Source: Phycisphaerae bacterium (lineage in GTDB: Bacteria; Planctomycetota; Phycisphaerae; Sedimentisphaerales; Anaerobacaceae). Taken from it: a DNA stretch of 64,000 nucleotides. Location of the stretch: positions 1,503 through 65,502 of the forward strand of contig JAGOLX010000035.1 in the NCBI GenBank assembly GCA_017993835.1. Direction: 5' to 3'. A program made the translations under genes and the position numbers. The notes beneath the pieces were generated by a model. It searched no databases and was not told the DNA's origin. It saw only the letters and a list, made by a program, of their open reading frames with translations. Positions 34,222 through 42,176 of the stretch are shown here, piece after piece (the first letter of the stretch is position 1; each line of letters opens with the position of its first letter).

Positions 34222-35859
34222 ATGATCGATAGGGAACGAAGGAAACGAGTGATGCAGCGGTCCATCAGGCTGGGGCACTGCATCTGCGACGCGAAGCAGC
34301 CTTGTCCCTGCCCGACATTCAAACAGAAGGGCATCTGCTCCTGTGCAGGCGAGCGGGAAGACAGTCCGACCGGGCCGGTCCGCCTGACCAAGCTCGTCGA
34401 GAAAGCGGGATGCGCGTCGAAGATCGACCAGGCGTTTCTCAAGAGCGTGCTGAAGGACCTGCCGCCGGTGGACGATCCCCGCGTCCTGGTGGGCATGGCC
34501 GCCGGCGACGACGCAGGCATTTACGACATGGGCGACGGCCAGGCCCTGGTGCAGACGGTCGATGTCTTCACCCCCTCGGTGGACGATCCGTACACCTTCG
34601 GCCAGGTCGCGGCGGCCAACTCCGTCAGCGACATCTACGCCATGGGCGGCACGCCGATGACCGCGTTGTCCGTCATCGGATTCCCCGTGCGGAAGATCCC
34701 CGATCAGGCCATGCTCGAGATCCTCCGTGGCGGCATCGACAAGATGAAGGAGGCCGGCTGCGCCATTATCGGCGGCCACAGCATCAACGATCCCGAGGTC
34801 AAAGCGGGCTTCGCGGTCACTGGGCGGATTGACAAGGGCCGCGTCGTCACGAATGCCGGCGCGAGGCCGGGCGATGTACTGATCCTGACGAAGCCTCTGG
34901 GCACAGGGATCGTCGCGTTCGCCGCCCAGATCGACCGGGCCCGGCCCGAGAGCGTCGCGGCCACGGCTGCGTCGATGACCTCCCTGAACAAGACCGCCGC
35001 GGAACTGATGGTCGAGTTCGGCGCGCATGCCTGCACCGATGTGACGGGCTTCAGTCTCATGGGCCACCTGGCGGAGATGGCACGCTCGAGCGGTGTGGAC
35101 GTGCGAATCATCTGGGACGATCTGCCCCTGTTCGAAGGCGTGCTGGAATACGCAGCGGGTGGCATCCTGCCCGGCGCGATCGAGCGGAACAAGGAATCCT
35201 GCGCCGACCGGGTCGTGCCCTCCGAGCGTCTGCCGCAGGAGATGGTAGATATCTGCTTCGACGCCCAGACCTCGGGCGGATTGTTGATAGCAATCGAGCA
35301 GGCCAAAGCAGCGCAGTTGTTGAAGGCCCTCCACAATCGCGGCGTCCCGGCGGCAACGATCATCGGCAAGGTCGCAAGCAAAGGGGCAGGCCTGATTCAT
35401 CTCGAAACCACGGGCGCACGCAAGATCCCGTCGCCCGAGTCTGCTCGTACGGCCGAGTCCCCTCAATCATCAATCATAAATCGTCAATCATCAATGCAAG
35501 AGGTTCCCTGCTGTGCCGACGCCATCAGCAATGTAGCACCCCCGCCCTCGGGGGTGAGTTCCACCCAGCCGGGGGCGGCTGGGCTACACGAGACGGCCCA
35601 GGTCCAGGCGGCGTTCAAGCAGTTCCTCAGCGCCGCCAGTTCGCCGCATGGTCTGGATGCCTATACGAAGCAGGCCATGGCGCTGGCGCTGTCGGTTGCG
35701 CTGCGGTGCGAGCCGTGTCTGAAAATGCACTTGACGAACGCTCGCAAGAAGGGCTTCACGCAGGCGGAGATCGACGAGGCCGCCTGGATGGGCATCAGTT
35801 TCGCAGGTTCGCCTGCGATGGTGTTCTACCAGCAGGTTCTTGAAGCCGCAGACAAGTAG
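34222..35859 (+). CDS. selD: Selenide, water dikinase fused to an AhpD-like domain through repeat DNA
   Basis: 545 residues in one frame. SelD makes selenophosphate from selenide and ATP, the selenium donor for SelA. The catalytic pair is C64 and K67 (KAGCASKI), followed by AAGDDAGIY and VFTPSVDDPYTFG metal/ATP motifs. Odd features are a Cys-rich N-terminal extension of about 45 residues (GHCICDAKQPCPCP; ICSCAGE) and a C-terminal AhpD/carboxymuconolactone-decarboxylase-like domain with C496-E-P-C499 (ALRCEPCLKMH). The joint, about residues 416-456, is low-complexity and is encoded by a gtcaatcatcaat repeat and by R2 (35533-35587), so a real fusion and two genes with a chance open spacer are both possible. 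The start at 34222 has ggag 9 nt upstream. Confidence 0.92.
   Translation: MIDRERRKRVMQRSIRLGHCICDAKQPCPCPTFKQKGICSCAGEREDSPTGPVRLTKLVEKAGCASKIDQAFLKSVLKDLPPVDDPRVLVGMAAGDDAGIYDMGDGQALVQTVDVFTPSVDDPYTFGQVAAANSVSDIYAMGGTPMTALSVIGFPVRKIPDQAMLEILRGGIDKMKEAGCAIIGGHSINDPEVKAGFAVTGRIDKGRVVTNAGARPGDVLILTKPLGTGIVAFAAQIDRARPESVAATAASMTSLNKTAAELMVEFGAHACTDVTGFSLMGHLAEMARSSGVDVRIIWDDLPLFEGVLEYAAGGILPGAIERNKESCADRVVPSERLPQEMVDICFDAQTSGGLLIAIEQAKAAQLLKALHNRGVPAATIIGKVASKGAGLIHLETTGARKIPSPESARTAESPQSSIINRQSSMQEVPCCADAISNVAPPPSGVSSTQPGAAGLHETAQVQAAFKQFLSAASSPHGLDAYTKQAMALALSVALRCEPCLKMHLTNARKKGFTQAEIDEAAWMGISFAGSPAMVFYQQVLEAADK
35533..35587. repeat. Palindromic repeat R2 inside the selD-ahpD frame
   Basis: gtagcacccccgccctcggg on the left and cagccgggggcggctgggct on the right match R2 in reversed orientation. 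It is translated as about VAPPPSGVSSTQPGAAGL. Confidence 0.85.
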
Positions 35860-35866
35860 GCGAATG

Positions 35867-37285
35867 CTACTTGTCCATCGGGGGCACGTACCGGCCATCT
35901 TTGAGGTGGATGGTCGTATCAACGGCCTTCGCCTCGAAGGGACGGAAGTCGATCACCGCCGTGATCGTGCAGGTTCCTGTGAGATTCTGGGGTATTCGCC
36001 ACGAATACGCACAGAAGGAGCTTCACCCATACTCCAGATTCGCCTCGGCAATCTGCTTGCCGTCAGCGTCCTTGACCAGCAGTTTCGCCGGTGGCTCGTG
36101 CCGACTGTTGTTTCTTCGCAGGGTGCTGAACGAGCCGCCGAAGGCATCCACAATCTGCGGCTCCAGCTCGATGACTGCGGGCTCGGAGGTCTGTCGCACG
36201 TCCACCCGGATCGTGAGCGGCAGCACGCTCGCCAGAGTCGCTGCGTGATTCGGCTCGATGGCAACTTGTGGCCCTGCTTGGCCATATCGTCCGCGCGAGG
36301 TCCAGCGCGCGCCGTTGCTATCGACAATCTCCATCGCGATGTTGCGGACTTCGTATGTGCCAGCGAGTGCTTTCGCCTGGCCGTCCTTGAACTCAAGCTG
36401 TTGGAACTGCTTAGGCGAGCTGAGCCCGACGGACTTCACGTTGGCAGGAGCCTTGACCGTGCCGAAGGTCGGCCGGGCGGTTCGGATCTGGAGCGTCCCG
36501 CCGTCGGGCGAGGCCTCCAAGGCGTACCACGTCCCCGCGATTTCCGTGTACCGCGCGTAGGAGAAGCTCTCCGTGAGACCACGCGCGTGCGAGAAGGAAC
36601 CGTTTTCGTCGAGGTCCACGAAGAAACGGTCCCCGCGGAACACGCCTTGTTCGTAATCGTTGAACAGGCCGTTGGAGTCCAAGTCGGCCAAGGCCACCTT
36701 GCACCGTTTGCCGCCGAATGTCGCTTCGCCCATCATGATGGTCGAGTCGCGACAATTGGCATGGATTCTCTCTACCGGATTGTCCGTGTCTTTGTAGGGA
36801 AAGGCGGTGAAGTCGAAGGCGTAGGGGATCGTCTTTCCGCCGGCAGAGACGGAGAGCGTGATTCGCACCGGTTCCGCGCCGCGAGTTGTGCCGAGTTGGA
36901 ATCCGAACCTCTCGTTCTCCGGCGTGATCCGATTGTCGTTGTTCAGGTCCGCGTAGAGCGTGTCGTGGCCGGTCCCGGTGCCGCGGCTCTCGTCGAGGAC
37001 GAGCGTGAAGACGCTGTCTGGCGCATCACCGTACCTGGCGGCGTAATACACCCGCCTCCCGGACTGGTAGTCCGGCTCGGAGATGAGCTTCTCGTCGGGC
37101 CCTTCTCGTGGGTAGAGCCATTGGCAATTGCCATAGTGGATCAGGCCGATGACGTTCGGTCCGTGAAACGGCATCAGTTGGACGGTCTGGGAATTCTCCG
37201 CTGCTTGGGCCTGGGCCAAACTGTTGCTCGCCATCGCCAAGCCAACACCTATGCGAAACAGGATGTTTGCTGCAAGGCTCCGCAT
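35867..37285 (-). CDS. Exported selenoprotein candidate with EF-hand-like loops (divergent member)
   Basis: 472 residues from ATG 37285 with the TGA at 36025-36023 as selenocysteine (U421); conventional reading ends at 420. The signal peptide is LAANILFRIGVGLAMASNSLAQA. Calcium-loop-like motifs are DLNNDNRITPE, DLDSNGLFNDYEQ and DLDENGSFSH. The C-terminal beta-domain ends NLEYG-U-SSFCAYSWRIP and continues through a 51-residue tail (QNLTGTCTITAVIDFRPF) to TAG at 35867. It is the most divergent copy, yet keeps U-x3-C, YSWR and a covarying hairpin. It is convergent with selD (7 bp between stops), and its start is about 110 bp from selC. The ribosome site is weak. Confidence 0.82.
35991..36009 (-). 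promoter_or_regulatory. Putative bacterial SECIS hairpin with compensatory changes
   Basis: GTATTCG-TGG-CGAATAC, a 7-bp stem with a UGG triloop 21 nt after the UGA. Relative to the other copies, a C-G pair has become T-A on both sides, together with the codon changes TAC to TAT and GTA to ATA. Confidence 0.8.
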
Positions 37286-37395
37286 GGCCTGTATTCTATT
37301 GTACCGGTCCTCACAACGCAAGATTGTGGAAAGATCTTCCGTTTCGGCCCGCCATGACGTATACTTGAGTAGGTGACTGGGGCACTACGAATCGC

Positions 37396-37490
37396 GGAGG
37401 TGACTGGCGTCTGGTGGCGCTCCTGGTCTTCAAAACCAGTGTAGGGCCGAGAAGGTCCTGGGTGGGTTCGATTCCCATTCGCCTCCGCCA
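37396..37490 (+). tRNA. selC: tRNA-Sec (anticodon TCA)
   Basis: 95 nt with an encoded CCA end. The acceptor stem has eight pairs (ggaggtga with tcgcctcc), a hallmark of bacterial tRNA-Sec. The anticodon arm ctggt-cttcaaa-accag presents TCA, which reads UGA. A long variable arm (tgtagggccgagaaggtcct) and a T arm (tgggttcgattccca) follow. The 75-bp spacer to the divergent selenoprotein gene contains TATACT at 37360-37365, a possible -10 box for selC. Immediately downstream lies the small CPTU protein. Confidence 0.97.
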
Positions 37491-37507
37491 TTTTTGGGAT
37501 TGTGGCT

Positions 37508-37777
37508 ATGGAAAAGCATAGAACAGGCGCATCGGTCGTGCTGATCGCTATCGGGGCTGCCCTGCTGCTCTATGGCCTTTCTTTGAGGGCCGAGGTTGCA
37601 GCACCCTCCGACGAGCAGAGTCAGGTCCAGGTTCAAGTCCCGTCGGCGCCTGAGCCGCCTGCCTCGCAGGGAACTGTCGCCAAGGACGAGGTCACGCAAG
37701 GGGAGCCAAACCGGGTCAAGCCGCCGGCCAAGGAGCCGACGAAGACCCCTGCGGCCTGCCCTACCTGAGGCAAGTAA
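37508..37777 (+). CDS. Small membrane-anchored selenoprotein candidate ending in CPTU
   Basis: 89 residues when the TGA at 37766-37768 is read as selenocysteine (U87); the stop is then TAA two codons later. An N-terminal anchor (VVLIAIGAALLLYGLSL) is followed by about 55 residues of Pro/Gln/Glu-rich linker and the tail AACPT-U-GK. Cys84-x-x-Sec87 is a classic CxxU redox pair carried at the end of a flexible tether, as in thioredoxin-reductase-type tails. A UGU-loop hairpin follows the UGA at SECIS distance, beyond the TAA. It starts 17 nt after selC and is followed, 64 nt later, by a NapH-like ferredoxin-type membrane protein, a possible redox partner. ATG 37508 is preferred over GTG 37502. 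Confidence 0.65.
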
Positions 37778-37783
37778 CTCCCC

Positions 37784-37800
37784 GCCGTGGTGTCCACGGC
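37784..37800 (+). promoter_or_regulatory. Putative bacterial SECIS hairpin
   Basis: GCCGTGG-TGT-CCACGGC, a perfect 7-bp stem with a UGU triloop, the loop 22 nt after the UGA. It lies after the TAA, so it is under no protein-coding constraint. Confidence 0.68.
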
Positions 37801-37841
37801 TCAGACAGACTCAGATCGACACTCCCCCCGAACAAGGAGCC

Positions 37842-38720
37842 ATGGCAATCGCTGCCCATAAGACGAGACTCGCGGGTGTTTTCGCCAGACTGCAACCATA
37901 CCGGCTGTGGATTCAAACCGCATTTCTTGCGGTCTGGCTGCTCCCCATCGGCACGCGCCTTCACGGCATCTGCGCCCCGGTCTTCCACTGCTATGGCTGT
38001 CCGCTCGCGACCTTCGGCTGTCCCATCGGCATGTTGGCGCATGCCAGCGCGTTGCACCTGATCCCCTTCATCACAATCGGCCTGCTGGTTCTGTTCGGCG
38101 CCTTCGTGGGCAGCCTGTTCTGCGGCTGGGCCTGTCCCTTCGGGTGGCTCCAGGACCTCGCGGCCAAGATCCCCACGCCCAAATTCGAACTGCCTCGCTG
38201 GATAGGGCACTTCCGCTTCGTCGTGCTGGGCGCGACCGTCCTGGCGATCCCCTACTTCTTCGGCATTGAGCATCCGCTGTCCGTCTGCATGGTCTGTCCG
38301 GCCGGCGGGCTGGAAGCGGGCCTTCCGAACGTCGTGAAGCAGGCCGCGGCCGGCCAGCCAATCGACTGGCCCAACACCCTGAAACTGACGATTACCGGCC
38401 TGTTCTTCGTCGCCATCCTCTTCTTCCGACGGCCCTGGTGCCGGATTCTGTGCCCGCTGGGGGCGATCCTCTCCGTGTTCAACAAGGGCTCCGCCTTCTT
38501 CCTGCGATTCGACGCCAACCACTGCACCGAGTGCGGCCGCTGCAACAAGCTGTGCAAGTACAACATCGAGCCCGAAAAGAGCCCGAACGACCTCCGCTGC
38601 ATCCGTTGCCTCGAATGCACCCGTTGCGCCCTGGGCGCGCTGACCCCTTCCACAATCCTGCACCGCCAAAAAGGATCGCCCGCCCCAACGCCGCCAGCGG
38701 ACCCGGGAATCCCGACGTAA
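37842..38720 (+). CDS. NapH-like membrane ferredoxin-type protein
   Basis: 292 residues from ATG 37842 (aaggag 4 nt upstream). Four to five membrane segments carry the NapH/RnfC-type motifs CYGCPLATFGCPIG and FCGWACPFGWLQD (4-Fe-4-S-like or quinol-site cysteines), then RILCPLGAILS. At the C-terminus are two 4Fe-4S ferredoxin motifs, CTECGRCNKLCKYNIEP and CIRCLECTRCALGAL. Such proteins pass electrons between the quinone pool and periplasmic or cytosolic partners. The pairing with a CPTU-tailed anchored protein 64 nt upstream suggests thiol/selenol electron transfer (inference). A longer upstream frame lacks homology and is rejected. Confidence 0.88.
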   Translation: MAIAAHKTRLAGVFARLQPYRLWIQTAFLAVWLLPIGTRLHGICAPVFHCYGCPLATFGCPIGMLAHASALHLIPFITIGLLVLFGAFVGSLFCGWACPFGWLQDLAAKIPTPKFELPRWIGHFRFVVLGATVLAIPYFFGIEHPLSVCMVCPAGGLEAGLPNVVKQAAAGQPIDWPNTLKLTITGLFFVAILFFRRPWCRILCPLGAILSVFNKGSAFFLRFDANHCTECGRCNKLCKYNIEPEKSPNDLRCIRCLECTRCALGALTPSTILHRQKGSPAPTPPADPGIPT

Positions 38721-39311
38721 CAGCGATCGCGACGGGGTTTTGGACCGCGAAGGTGCAACTGACACAAGTGCTTTCTAATCCAGGAGTTGTGGTTCACGCC
38801 GAGACGCAGGGACGCTGAGCTTGAGAGACAGTTGCTATCTTCTTTATCTCTGCGGCTCCGCGTGAGCACGTTTCGGTTGCGGCCGAAGGCCGCATTGGGC
38901 CTCTCTGGCGCATCCATCCCGCTCTCCCCCAGAAACCCTGCCACGCGCTCTTCCGCGTCCGAGAGCAGACCGAAAACCGTTTGGGGAGTATCTACGTTTG
39001 ACCCCGAGTTTCCGCACCACCGTCCTCGACCGCACCCAGAGGACACCGAGCCAAACCGAACCACGAACCACGAGCTACGACTCTGATCCGCCGATTACGC
39101 CGATTGACGCCGATTCCGAACGAAGCACGGGCCACAGGTCATGCCCTTGCTGCCGCCGACCACCCGAAACGGAAGACAATCAGATGGGGGAAATGCTAAA
39201 GGGTATCCGATGGGCAGGCCCCGGATGTCCTCGATGAATTCCCTTGCTGCTGATGTTTTTTTTCATTCGCGCCTTGACAATAGATTGACACAACATTATC
39301 GTTGTGTTATT
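38721..39311. other. Long intergenic region at the boundary of an accessory block
   Basis: About 590 bp. At 38791-38870 lies a palindrome (R8: cacgccgagacgcagggacg and ctctgcggctccgcgtgagc). The rest is moderate-GC DNA, including cgccgattacgccgattgac; I find no gene or RNA. Near 39280 the base composition becomes clearly AT-richer (gacacaacattatcgttgtg, itself a short palindrome that could be an operator upstream of the next gene). Confidence 0.55.
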
Positions 39312-39779
39312 ATGATACCTGATTTCATCGACGTCGGTGGTCCGTGGCAAGTTCTGCCGCCTGGTGTGCATGATGCGACTCTTGAGGAAATTGAGGGAAG
39401 GTTCGCCACGCCTGCCCGACGGAGGCAACTGTTCTTGGGGCTCAAGAACGCGGTGGCGGCTCTTCAACATGCTGGCTGCCGGGAAGTACTCGTTGATGGC
39501 AGTTTTGTTACGGCCAAGCCGCTACCGGGCGACTTCGACGCTTGCTGGGACCCAGTTGGCGTGGACGCTGCGAAGCTCGATCCTGTGTTCTTAGATTTCT
39601 CGGATGGGCGTAAGGAGCAGAAGAGACGTTTCGCTGGCGAGTTGTTCCCGAGCACGGCTCGCGCAGATGGTACGCATTTCTTCCGGGACTTCTTTCAGAT
39701 TGACAAGTACACCGGGAATGCCAAAGGCATTATCCGCGTGCACCTCTCCCCAAAGCAACGGAGAAAGGTAGTATCATGA
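39312..39779 (+). CDS. NTase-fold protein (DUF6932-like)
   Basis: 155 residues from ATG 39312. The motif LVDGSFVTAKPLPGDFDAC matches the nucleotidyltransferase signature G-S-x(n)-D-x-D used by MNT/AbiEii-type toxins. It overlaps the XRE-ImmA gene by 4 nt. The pair resembles a toxin-antitoxin or defence unit. No ribosome site is obvious; the short palindrome upstream (acacaacattatcgttgtgt) could be an autorepression operator. Confidence 0.68.
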   Translation: MIPDFIDVGGPWQVLPPGVHDATLEEIEGRFATPARRRQLFLGLKNAVAALQHAGCREVLVDGSFVTAKPLPGDFDACWDPVGVDAAKLDPVFLDFSDGRKEQKRRFAGELFPSTARADGTHFFRDFFQIDKYTGNAKGIIRVHLSPKQRRKVVS

Positions 39780-41062
39780 TAATGAATGAGCGCCAATATC
39801 GCATTAGTAGAGTACAGACGGAGAAGCTGCGAAGCCTCGTTGATTCTTTCGATGTCAAGGCCGCTACTCAACGGTTGAGATCTGATGTGTTGGCGAAGGC
39901 CGAATTGGATGCACTTCGCAGTCAGTATGAAGACCTTGCACAGCAGATCCAGGAATATGAAACCCTGAAATCCGGCACTGTCGAAGTATTGAAGGCATCG
40001 AGCCTTGAGGAACTGCCAAGAATTCTCATACAGGCCCGCATTGCTAAAGGGCTCTCGCAACGGCAGCTTGCAGAGGCCGTCGGCCTAAAGGAGCAGCAGA
40101 TACAAAGATATGAAGCAGAAGAGTACATATCTGCGAGTCTCCGACGTCTTGCTGACGTTGCCGCCACACTTGGTCTGAATATCAGTGAGGTTGGCGAGTT
40201 CAAGGAAGTGCGGCAGCATTCCGACAGTGGCACGGATGATCTACCATGGGATCAGTTTCCAATCAAGGAGATGTATCGACGTAATTGGTTTGAAGGTTTC
40301 TCTGGTTCTCTTTCGACGGCTGTTGCGAATTCTGATGAGCTTCTCAAGACATTCGTTATAGATGCCCTAGATAGGCCTGTGCGGGCTGCGGCACGACACC
40401 GCGTGCGTTCCGGGGGGCTTGTGAATTGGTATGCTCTTCTTGCATGGCAATGCCGGGTCATCGCTATAGCTAAGAAACAGGCGCTCGCGGCACAATACAG
40501 ACCGAATACAATCAGTCAGGAATGGCTGACGAAGCTTTTGCGTCTGAGTCGTGAAGGAGATGGACCCAAGAAGGCAATTGAGTATCTGCATCATTTCGGC
40601 ATTCGAGTGGTTATCGAGCCACATCTTCCTCAGACGCATCTGGATGGGGCGGCATTTCTCCTGTCTGATGGTCTACCAGTCATCGGGTTGACCTTACGGT
40701 ACGATAGACTTGACAACTTCTGGTTTGTACTAATTCACGAACTCGTCCACATAAGGGAGCATTTACACAAAGGTGATATCGAAAGCATTTTTGATGATCT
40801 TGATGCGCAGGCTGATAAGATCGAGCAAGTAGCCGATAATATGGCGGGTGAGATCTTGGTCCCTGAGGCCAAATGGGAGGTAGCCTTGGCTCGTTACGTG
40901 AGAAGTAAGGATGCAATAGAGACCGTTGCAGAGCAACTGTACGTTCATCCGGCGATAGTCGCGGGGAAGATACGGAGAGAAGCAGACAATTACACGATCC
41001 TTGTGGAAATGGTCGGCCAAGGGGAAGTGCGAAAACTGTTTCCGCAGATTCACTTTTCTTAG
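39776..41062 (+). CDS. XRE-family regulator fused to ImmA/IrrE-type metallopeptidase
   Basis: 428 residues. The first 70 residues are a coiled-coil-like helix (RSQYEDLAQQIQEYETL). A Cro/C1-type HTH follows at about 85-135 (AKGLSQRQLAEAVGLKEQQIQRYEAEEY). The C-terminal third is an ImmA/IrrE peptidase domain with zinc motif HELVH near residue 320 (VLIHELVHIREHL). Such proteins regulate mobile elements or serve as antitoxins. It overlaps the NTase gene by 4 nt and is followed 13 nt later by the Beta-like gene, so the three are probably one operon. Codon use is AT-richer than the flanks. Confidence 0.85.
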   Translation: MIMNERQYRISRVQTEKLRSLVDSFDVKAATQRLRSDVLAKAELDALRSQYEDLAQQIQEYETLKSGTVEVLKASSLEELPRILIQARIAKGLSQRQLAEAVGLKEQQIQRYEAEEYISASLRRLADVAATLGLNISEVGEFKEVRQHSDSGTDDLPWDQFPIKEMYRRNWFEGFSGSLSTAVANSDELLKTFVIDALDRPVRAAARHRVRSGGLVNWYALLAWQCRVIAIAKKQALAAQYRPNTISQEWLTKLLRLSREGDGPKKAIEYLHHFGIRVVIEPHLPQTHLDGAAFLLSDGLPVIGLTLRYDRLDNFWFVLIHELVHIREHLHKGDIESIFDDLDAQADKIEQVADNMAGEILVPEAKWEVALARYVRSKDAIETVAEQLYVHPAIVAGKIRREADNYTILVEMVGQGEVRKLFPQIHFS

Positions 41063-41075
41063 GAGCGGACGGATA

Positions 41076-42176
41076 ATGCAATTCACTCATATCCATTACG
41101 TGCCGTGCCTTCGGTGGAAACTGGGTGAGTACCAAGGCCTATTGCGATTGTCACCCAGGACGCGATGTTTCTTAACACCACTGATAGAAGTGCCGAGAAT
41201 CGGATACGATTTTGAGAACGCAACAGCTACAAAGACAATAGACCAGCACTTAGCTCCCTTTGCCAAGAGGGTTCACGAGAAGTGGGGAAGATCGGCATGC
41301 TTCGTTGACCTCAATCTCATTGAACCTGATGCGCGAATGGATACAGGGATTCACCCAGTGCGATTCATATCAGATTGCCTTCGAGCGAAGATGTGTTCAT
41401 TCATAATGGTTACCGGATTAGACAGGGATGCAGCGTATCAGCGAGAAATCAGAGCCGCCGCGATCCAGAGTCAATCAGGAGTGTGCTTGAGGCTATCTAT
41501 AGAACGGGCGGCAAGAGGATCGGTCAGACAGGATCTCAATTCGTTACTATCAGAACTGAAGGTCGATGTGCATCTGTGCGACGTAATCGTGGACTTGCAG
41601 GCACCCAACTTCCTTCCTCTTGAAGGGTTTGCTCAGGCGATTCAGGCCATTCTCAGTCCATTTCCCCATCTGAAGGATTGGCGAAGTCTTACACTCCTTG
41701 GTACGTCGTTTCCGAAGACTATGCAGGGAATAAGAAAAAGGGGCGAAGTCGTGCCTCGCCATGAGTGGCAACTGTATAGGACCGTCATTGCTGACTTCAA
41801 GAAGGCTGGATTACGTCTTCCCACCTTTGGCGATTATGCCATTAGCCACCCGGATGGCTCTGAACTCGATTGGCGAGTAGTGAAGCCTCCGGCAACTATA
41901 AGATATACCATCGATGACGGATGGTATATTGTGAAAGGAGATAATGTCAGAGATTATGGTTTTGAGCAGTATCATGAACTCAGCCGCCTTCTCACGAGTT
42001 CGCGGTACTACCAGGGACCATCTATGTCCTGGGGAGATGACTATATCGAAAGGTGCGCAAATGGAGATGTTAGAACGGGTAATCTCTCCACGTGGCGACA
42101 GGTTGGCACCAACCATCATATAGAGAAGGTTACGCGCGATATCGCCAGTTTCTACGGGTCCTCAAGTACTTCCTGA
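41076..42176 (+). CDS. Beta-family protein (sce7725-like)
   Basis: 366 residues from ATG 41076 with taggag upstream. It opens FTHIHYVPCLRWKLGEYQGL and carries CFLTPLIEVP, matching the Beta protein / sce7725 family related to phage T4 Beta. The function is not established, but it is typically paired with sce7726-type genes, as here. The two genes overlap at their 3' ends (42130-42176) and are convergent. Confidence 0.78.
   Translation: MQFTHIHYVPCLRWKLGEYQGLLRLSPRTRCFLTPLIEVPRIGYDFENATATKTIDQHLAPFAKRVHEKWGRSACFVDLNLIEPDARMDTGIHPVRFISDCLRAKMCSFIMVTGLDRDAAYQREIRAAAIQSQSGVCLRLSIERAARGSVRQDLNSLLSELKVDVHLCDVIVDLQAPNFLPLEGFAQAIQAILSPFPHLKDWRSLTLLGTSFPKTMQGIRKRGEVVPRHEWQLYRTVIADFKKAGLRLPTFGDYAISHPDGSELDWRVVKPPATIRYTIDDGWYIVKGDNVRDYGFEQYHELSRLLTSSRYYQGPSMSWGDDYIERCANGDVRTGNLSTWRQVGTNHHIEKVTRDIASFYGSSSTS

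Noticed and set aside
39700-40100. Reading the DUF6932/XRE pair as a known named toxin-antitoxin system
   Set aside because: The NTase motif and HTH-ImmA domain are clear, but I cannot match them to a characterised pair, so only a toxin-antitoxin-like description is given.
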